Source of the DNA: Algoriphagus sanaruensis
GTDB lineage: Bacteria > Bacteroidota > Bacteroidia > Cytophagales > Cyclobacteriaceae
Direction of reading: 5' to 3'
DNA length: 64,000 nucleotides
Assembly (NCBI RefSeq): GCF_001593605.1
Contig: NZ_CP012836.1
Coordinates: 992,001-1,056,000 of the forward strand
The translations under genes were made by a program, and so were the position numbers. The notes under the pieces are model-generated. The model worked only from the letters and a program-made list of their open reading frames with translations. It was not told the DNA's origin and did not search any database. Shown one piece after another: positions 59,594-64,000 of the stretch; the stretch's first letter is position 1; each line of letters begins with the position of its first letter.

Positions 59594-60580
59594 ATGCCTT
59601 TTCCTATCGCTGATATGCACTGTGACCTCCTGTCTTTTTTTGCGGTAGTTCCCGGTGCAGACCCTTTCGACAAAAACCAAATTGCCTGCGCTTTTCCATG
59701 GATGCAAGAGGGAGGTGTCAAGATGCAGGTCATGGCGATTTATACCACGGTCGATTCGGGAAGTAGGGCCTTGGCCACCAAGCAGGCGGCTATTTTTGAT
59801 GAGTTGCTGCGCAAAGAAAAAGAAACGGTTTGCCGGTTTGATGGAAATTTCATCCGAAATCAATCTGAAAAAGGCCAAATCGGAATCATCGCTTCGGTGG
59901 AAAATGCTGCAGGTTTTGGTACGGAAAATTCTACCTGGACTGAAATCTATCGACAGTTTGATTCGATTGTCGAGCAAGTCGGTCAATTGGCTTACATTAG
60001 TCTGACCCATCATACTGAAAACCGATTCGGTGGAGGAAATTATACCGAAGGGATCGGTCTGAAGGAAGATGGAAAGCGTCTCTTGGATTATATGGCAGGA
60101 AAGCGGATTCCAATAGACTTGTCGCATACATCAGACTTACTTGCTGAAGGGATTCTGAAACACATTGATCGGCATCATCTGCCTATTCCGGTGATCGCAA
60201 GCCATTCCAATTTCCGCTCGATCTGGAATCACAAGCGTAATCTCAGTGATGAATTTGCTCAAGAAATCATCCGTCGAGGAGGAATTATTGGAGTGAATTT
60301 TCTCAGAGCGTTTTTAGATAATGAGGTGCCCGAACGCTTGTTTGAACATCTGCTCCATGGGGCTCAATTAAATGAAAACACGATCTGTTTTGGGGCTGAT
60401 TTTTTTTACACCAAGGATTTTCCAGACCCTAGCCGCCACCCATTCTACTTTCCCTTAGCTGAAAATGCCGGCAAGTATCCTTCTATTTTAGACCAAATGA
60501 GCGAAAATTTGTCGGAGTCTCAATTGCGTAAATTGGCTTTTGAAAATGTGTTCAATTTCTACCAAAAACTCTGGAGCTAA
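59594..60580 (+). CDS. Second M19-type membrane dipeptidase homologue
   Basis: A 328-residue zinc dipeptidase homologue with the metal residues ADMHCDLLSFF (His9, Asp11), IASVENAAGF (Glu103), DLSHTSDL and VIASHSNFRS (histidines). It has no signal peptide. It differs strongly from the M19 protein at 25330, so the two are not a recent duplication. The stop overlaps the start of the next gene by one base. Confidence 0.88.
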   Translation: MPFPIADMHCDLLSFFAVVPGADPFDKNQIACAFPWMQEGGVKMQVMAIYTTVDSGSRALATKQAAIFDELLRKEKETVCRFDGNFIRNQSEKGQIGIIASVENAAGFGTENSTWTEIYRQFDSIVEQVGQLAYISLTHHTENRFGGGNYTEGIGLKEDGKRLLDYMAGKRIPIDLSHTSDLLAEGILKHIDRHHLPIPVIASHSNFRSIWNHKRNLSDEFAQEIIRRGGIIGVNFLRAFLDNEVPERLFEHLLHGAQLNENTICFGADFFYTKDFPDPSRHPFYFPLAENAGKYPSILDQMSENLSESQLRKLAFENVFNFYQKLWS

Positions 60581-61194
60581 TGTCTAGTCATCATTTTGTG
60601 AAAGAACAACAAGAACCTGCAGTATTTATCCTGAATACAGCCGGGATATCGTTTGATGCAGTGAGTCCCTTGTTGGAGTGGGTTCCAACTGTTTTGGTTG
60701 CGCAAGAATGCGTCGATGTGGTGTTGAGCTGGGGGATCAAAATTGACGTGATTTTGGCCACTACTGAGTTTCAACGGACTAATTTTCACCTTTTGGAGGA
60801 GCAATATCCCGTTCGATTTTTGACAGTTTCCCAGTCCGATCCGCTTGAGGAAGGGATTCATTTTCTCCTTGCTTCTCAACACAAAGGAGTTCATTTGGTG
60901 GGTTTTGATCCCATCAACTTGGAATGCCTTCACTCCAAAATAGCGCTGTTGGATTTGACGATTTTGGACGAAGAATGGAAGTATTATCCGGTCAAGGAAG
61001 GAAAGTTCAAAAAATGGTTTGCAACTTCTGAGATTCGAATTTTGGCTAAAGAAAATCAGCCGCTGGAACTTTCAAATTCCAACGGCCAATTGCTTTTTCC
61101 GATACAATATTTGACTCAAATTGATTTGCCTGAAGGCATTTCGGAGTTTTCTAGTCCCGATATTTTTTGGATAGGGGAGCGAGTGATGTCTTAA
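60580..61194 (+). CDS. Thiamine pyrophosphokinase-like protein, probably inactive
   Basis: A 204-residue protein whose start (MSSHHFVKEQQEPAVFI) and layout resemble Bacteroidota thiamine pyrophosphokinases. The catalytic motifs seem lost: the GDFDR-type metal motif reads DVILATTEF (56-64), and the NKTDLEKA-type motif reads SQSDPLEEG (84-92). So it probably binds no ATP-magnesium in the usual way. I base the family call on memory of the family style, and a non-catalytic or altered role is inference. It is translationally coupled to the dipeptidase. Its TAA stop shares TTAA with the convergent glpF stop. Confidence 0.6.
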   Translation: MSSHHFVKEQQEPAVFILNTAGISFDAVSPLLEWVPTVLVAQECVDVVLSWGIKIDVILATTEFQRTNFHLLEEQYPVRFLTVSQSDPLEEGIHFLLASQHKGVHLVGFDPINLECLHSKIALLDLTILDEEWKYYPVKEGKFKKWFATSEIRILAKENQPLELSNSNGQLLFPIQYLTQIDLPEGISEFSSPDIFWIGERVMS

Positions 61195-61925
61195 ACTCCA
61201 GCCAAGAAATATACTCCAACTGCTAATAAAGCTCCTAGGATTGGCCCAGTCACCGGGACCCAAGAATAGCCCCAATCTGAACTTCCTTTTCCTTTGATTG
61301 GCAATAATTGATGCATAATACGCGGCCCCAGATCTCTGGCCGGATTGATGGCGTACCCTGTGGTGCCACCGAGTGCGAGCCCAATTACCCAAACCAAAAA
61401 AGCTACGGGTAATGCTCCCACCGATCCCAAACCGACGGGAGTTCCGTTGGTGTCTTCGATTTTGGCGCCGGTGATGTATAAGATCACGAATATCAAGACA
61501 AAGGTCCCTAAAACTTCAGAAATCACACTTGTGGTGAAGTTTCTTACCGCTGGGTCAGTACAGAAAGGTGCTCGCTTTAATCCTGCATCCTCAGCCATAT
61601 CAAAATGGTGACGGTACATCAGCCAGGCCAAACCTGATCCAAGCATTGCTCCTGCAAGTTGAGCGAAAATAAATCCAGGTGCCATCGCCCAATCAAATTT
61701 TCCCGCAGCCGCTAAACCAATTGTTACTGCTGGGTTGAGGTGAGCGCCACTATACGGACCTGCCACGACTACTCCGCAAAAGACTGCCAGAGACCAAGCT
61801 GTGGTAATCGCCATTAATCCACCGCCATTTCCTTTTGTGCCAGGTAATATGACATTGGCTACTACTCCTGAGCCGAGCAAGAGCAATATGCCCGTTCCGA
61901 TAAATTCTGCAACGATTGGGTTCAT
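61191..61925 (-). CDS. glpF: Glycerol uptake facilitator (aquaglyceroporin)
   Basis: A 244-residue MIP-family channel with six helices and both pore loops: GAHLNPAVTIG (first NPA) and GYAINPARDLGPR (second). The aspartate after the second NPAR marks the glycerol-conducting branch. It lies 112 bases after glpK in the order glpD-glpK-glpF on the minus strand. Confidence 0.95.
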   Translation of the reverse strand: MNPIVAEFIGTGILLLLGSGVVANVILPGTKGNGGGLMAITTAWSLAVFCGVVVAGPYSGAHLNPAVTIGLAAAGKFDWAMAPGFIFAQLAGAMLGSGLAWLMYRHHFDMAEDAGLKRAPFCTDPAVRNFTTSVISEVLGTFVLIFVILYITGAKIEDTNGTPVGLGSVGALPVAFLVWVIGLALGGTTGYAINPARDLGPRIMHQLLPIKGKGSSDWGYSWVPVTGPILGALLAVGVYFLAGV

Positions 61926-62037
61926 CTGTTTAGGATTGGGTTTTTACAGGGCAAATTGATTGATTTGATTTTTTCTGGGGAGAATTTCGCTAGGCTGAGA
62001 TTCCTCCTAGAGAATGATTTTGAAGTGAAGTTCGATT

Positions 62038-63537
62038 TCATTCTACCCAGTTTTTAGATCGTTCTACAGCTTTATGCCAAAATTTAACCAGCTGTTCGCG
62101 TTTTGAGGGTTCCATTTTCGGTTCGAAATCTTGATCTGCTTCCCATAATTTTTGCAATTCTTCCTGATTTTTCCAAAACCCGACGGCCAAGCCTGCTAAA
62201 AATGCTGCTCCGATGGCGGTGGTTTCGATGATTTTTGGACGTTTGATTTCGCAGTCCAATAGATCAGCTTGGAATTGCATTAAGAAATTGTTGGCAGTAG
62301 CCCCTCCATCGACCCGGAGTTCTTGAGTGGCTTTTCCCGAATCTTTTTCCATAGCCTTGAGTACATCATACACTTGGTAAGCAATTGCTTCTAAGGCTGC
62401 TCGGGTCATGTGCGCAATGGTTGTACCTCGGGTGATTCCAAAGAAAGCTCCCCTTGCATTTTGGTCCCAATGGGGCGCTCCGAGTCCAGCAAGAGCAGGC
62501 ACAAAATATACGCCTTCATTATCATCCAGGCTGGTGGCCAATTTTTCAGTTTCTTTGGCATGACTGAAAAGTTCAATCCCATCACGAAGCCATTGAATTG
62601 CCGCTCCGCCGATAAATACGGAGCCCTCGAGGGCATAATTGATCTCATCCCCGATTTTCCAAGCGACAGTTGTGAGCAATTGGTTTTGGGACTTTACTGC
62701 TTCTTTACCCGTATTCATCACCAAGAAGCAACCCGTTCCGTAGGTGGTTTTAGCCATTCCGGGTTGGGTGCAAAGCTGTCCAAAAAGAGCTGCCTGCTGA
62801 TCCCCGGCTACTCCTGCGATTGGTATTTTGGTATTCAGTACATCGCCTGCAGTTTCGGTAAAGATCTCACTGCAGCTTTTTACCTCTGGAAGCATGGATT
62901 CAGGAATTTCAAAAAGGGAAAGTAATTCCTTGTCCCATGCTTGGGTGTGAATGTTGAAAATCATCGTCCGGCTGGCGTTTGTGATATCCGTTTGATGACT
63001 TTGTCCGGCGGTTAATTTCCAAATCAGCCAGGAATCTACCGTGCCAAACGCCAATTCTCCCGCCTCGGCTTTTTGTCTTGCCCCTTCCACATTTTCTAAA
63101 ATCCAGCGAATTTTAGTCGCTGAAAAGTAGGCGTCGATTATTAAGCCTGTTTTCTCTGCGATTTGATCAGCAAATCCTTTTTCCTTGAGTCCATTGCAAT
63201 AGGAGGCGGTTCTTCGATCTTGCCATACGATCGCATTGTAAAGCGCTTTCCCTGTTTTTCGATCCCAGACTATAGTTGTTTCGCGTTGATTGGTGATTCC
63301 TATGGCTGCGATTTGATCGGCTCGAATTCCTTTGTTCACCAAGGCCTCAATCATGACGGAAGATTGACTCGACCAGATTTCTTCTGGATCATGTTCAACC
63401 CATCCTTGGTTAGGGAAGTATTGTTTAAATTCTTTCTGGGCAACGGAGATGATTTGCCCTTTTTGATCAAAAATTATGGCTCTGGAACTCGTAGTACCTT
63501 GATCCAAGGCCAAAATGTAAGGTTTGTTTTGGGACAT
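62038..63537 (-). CDS. glpK: Glycerol kinase
   Basis: Phosphorylates glycerol to glycerol 3-phosphate, trapping what GlpF lets in. The 499 residues begin with the FGGY-kinase phosphate motif [16 protein letters not shown], then GITNQRET and IVWQDRRT, and the C-terminal signatures [16 protein letters not shown] and [21 protein letters not shown] (quoted in part: [12 protein letters not shown]). It follows glpD by 15 bases. Confidence 0.97.
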   Translation of the reverse strand: MSQNKPYILALDQGTTSSRAIIFDQKGQIISVAQKEFKQYFPNQGWVEHDPEEIWSSQSSVMIEALVNKGIRADQIAAIGITNQRETTIVWDRKTGKALYNAIVWQDRRTASYCNGLKEKGFADQIAEKTGLIIDAYFSATKIRWILENVEGARQKAEAGELAFGTVDSWLIWKLTAGQSHQTDITNASRTMIFNIHTQAWDKELLSLFEIPESMLPEVKSCSEIFTETAGDVLNTKIPIAGVAGDQQAALFGQLCTQPGMAKTTYGTGCFLVMNTGKEAVKSQNQLLTTVAWKIGDEINYALEGSVFIGGAAIQWLRDGIELFSHAKETEKLATSLDDNEGVYFVPALAGLGAPHWDQNARGAFFGITRGTTIAHMTRAALEAIAYQVYDVLKAMEKDSGKATQELRVDGGATANNFLMQFQADLLDCEIKRPKIIETTAIGAAFLAGLAVGFWKNQEELQKLWEADQDFEPKMEPSKREQLVKFWHKAVERSKNWVE

Positions 63538-63552
63538 TTTCGGGTTTACTGG

Positions 63553-64000
63553 TTAGGTATGCAATGGTTTAGACGATGGGTTTATCAAGTATTTTGTGGC
63601 AGTTTTTCTGAAATCCTCAAGTTCAGTGTCGATCCAAGATTGATCTTTATTTAAAACTGTCGCCATAACTTGAGCTACTTTTTTCGCTGAATCTAACGCT
63701 GCCTGCGCATCGAGAATCAACATACGAATTCTTCTGGAAAGAACATCTTCTACTTTGATCGCCATCTCGTTTTGACAGGACCAAGCGACTTCAGCAAGGA
63801 TATTTGGAAAGTTGGGATGTATTAATTCTGACCATTCAGCATGTGTCTTAGCAAGTGCTTGAATTTTTGAGGCATCTGAACCGTAGATTTTCCAATGGCC
63901 GGAAGGTAAGTCGGTGGTGTGCCCATGGATTTTTTGGTTCAGAGATTTACTTGGAGCAATGCTTTTTGAGGTAATTTGAGTGAAATAGTCCACTGTATCT
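63553..64000 (-). CDS. glpD: Glycerol-3-phosphate dehydrogenase, C-terminal part (5' truncated by window edge)
   Basis: The frame is open to the last base of the window, so only the last ~148 residues are seen. They match the C-terminal helical domain of FAD-dependent GlpD: WKIYGSDASKIQALA, AEVAWSCQNEMAIKVEDVLSRRIRMLILD (the family-typical VEDVLSRRIR). The FAD domain lies beyond 64000. GlpD oxidises glycerol 3-phosphate to dihydroxyacetone phosphate at the membrane, delivering electrons to quinone. It is the first visible gene of glpD-glpK-glpF. Confidence 0.9.
   Translation of the reverse strand, partial: DTVDYFTQITSKSIAPSKSLNQKIHGHTTDLPSGHWKIYGSDASKIQALAKTHAEWSELIHPNFPNILAEVAWSCQNEMAIKVEDVLSRRIRMLILDAQAALDSAKKVAQVMATVLNKDQSWIDTELEDFRKTATKYLINPSSKPLHT

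Noticed and set aside
62410..62925. 171-codon plus-strand frame inside glpK
   Set aside because: Antisense to glpK, whose motifs are all intact; no promoter or family resemblance.

Overview
The window looks like a chromosome segment of a Bacteroidota bacterium of the Cytophagales, most like Algoriphagus or other Cyclobacteriaceae. The signs are Bacteroidota-type promoters (TTG, 17-21 bases, TAnnTTTG) in front of many genes, several families common in that phylum (DUF4834, DUF4403, DUF4212 symporter subunit, carboxypeptidase-regulatory-like plus outer-membrane barrel protein, LTD protein, YtxJ), and a bacterial kynurenine pathway. The species call is inference from protein style. I see no prophage, insertion sequence, CRISPR array or defence island. 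Most of the window is housekeeping, with two accessory catabolic islands.

Layout. 1-4115: end of carB, a DUF4834 protein, then an asd/methyltransferase pair on the minus strand. 4235-8800: secreted LTD protein, DksA-like regulator with scpB, SprT-like protein, small lipoprotein. 8812-11161: era-der operon back to back with an initiator tRNA gene. 11200-17160: a possibly broken small ORF, DoxX, prmC, RsmB-type methyltransferase, guaB, pyrD. 17213-23117: ftsK-lolA, yqeY-cvpA, pdxJ and an alpha/beta hydrolase. 23190-27822: amidohydrolase, RsmI-like methylase with an M19 dipeptidase, PEGA-like repeat protein. 27856-30005: two tandem ATP-grasp paralogues.

30214-39381 is the carbohydrate island. 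An SLC45-type MFS carrier and an amylosucrase form a sucrose/glucan module. A LacI regulator then diverges from a tight operon of HUMPS-family enzyme, zinc alcohol dehydrogenase, SDR and sugar-isomerase TIM barrel, followed by an SMP-30 lactonase. I cannot assign this second set to a described pathway and consider it the best candidate for an undescribed one.

39504-64000: pheS, fasciclin protein, large outer-membrane barrel protein, ytxJ, DUF4403 lipoprotein, an acetate module (DUF4212-actP-acs followed by a cNMP/CBS/DUF294 sensor protein and an exonuclease), a ZIP metal transporter with a hairpin in its leader, apbE, ruvB, the kynurenine-to-quinolinate genes (nbaC, kynU, kmo), a second M19 dipeptidase with a degenerate thiamine-pyrophosphokinase-like protein, and the glycerol genes glpD (partial)-glpK-glpF.

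Several families of short intergenic repeats recur in unrelated places (22255/38491, 22325/59521, 38386/58816, plus inverted structures at 39388 and 48771). One of them supplies the apparent TTG start codon of the SMP-30 gene.
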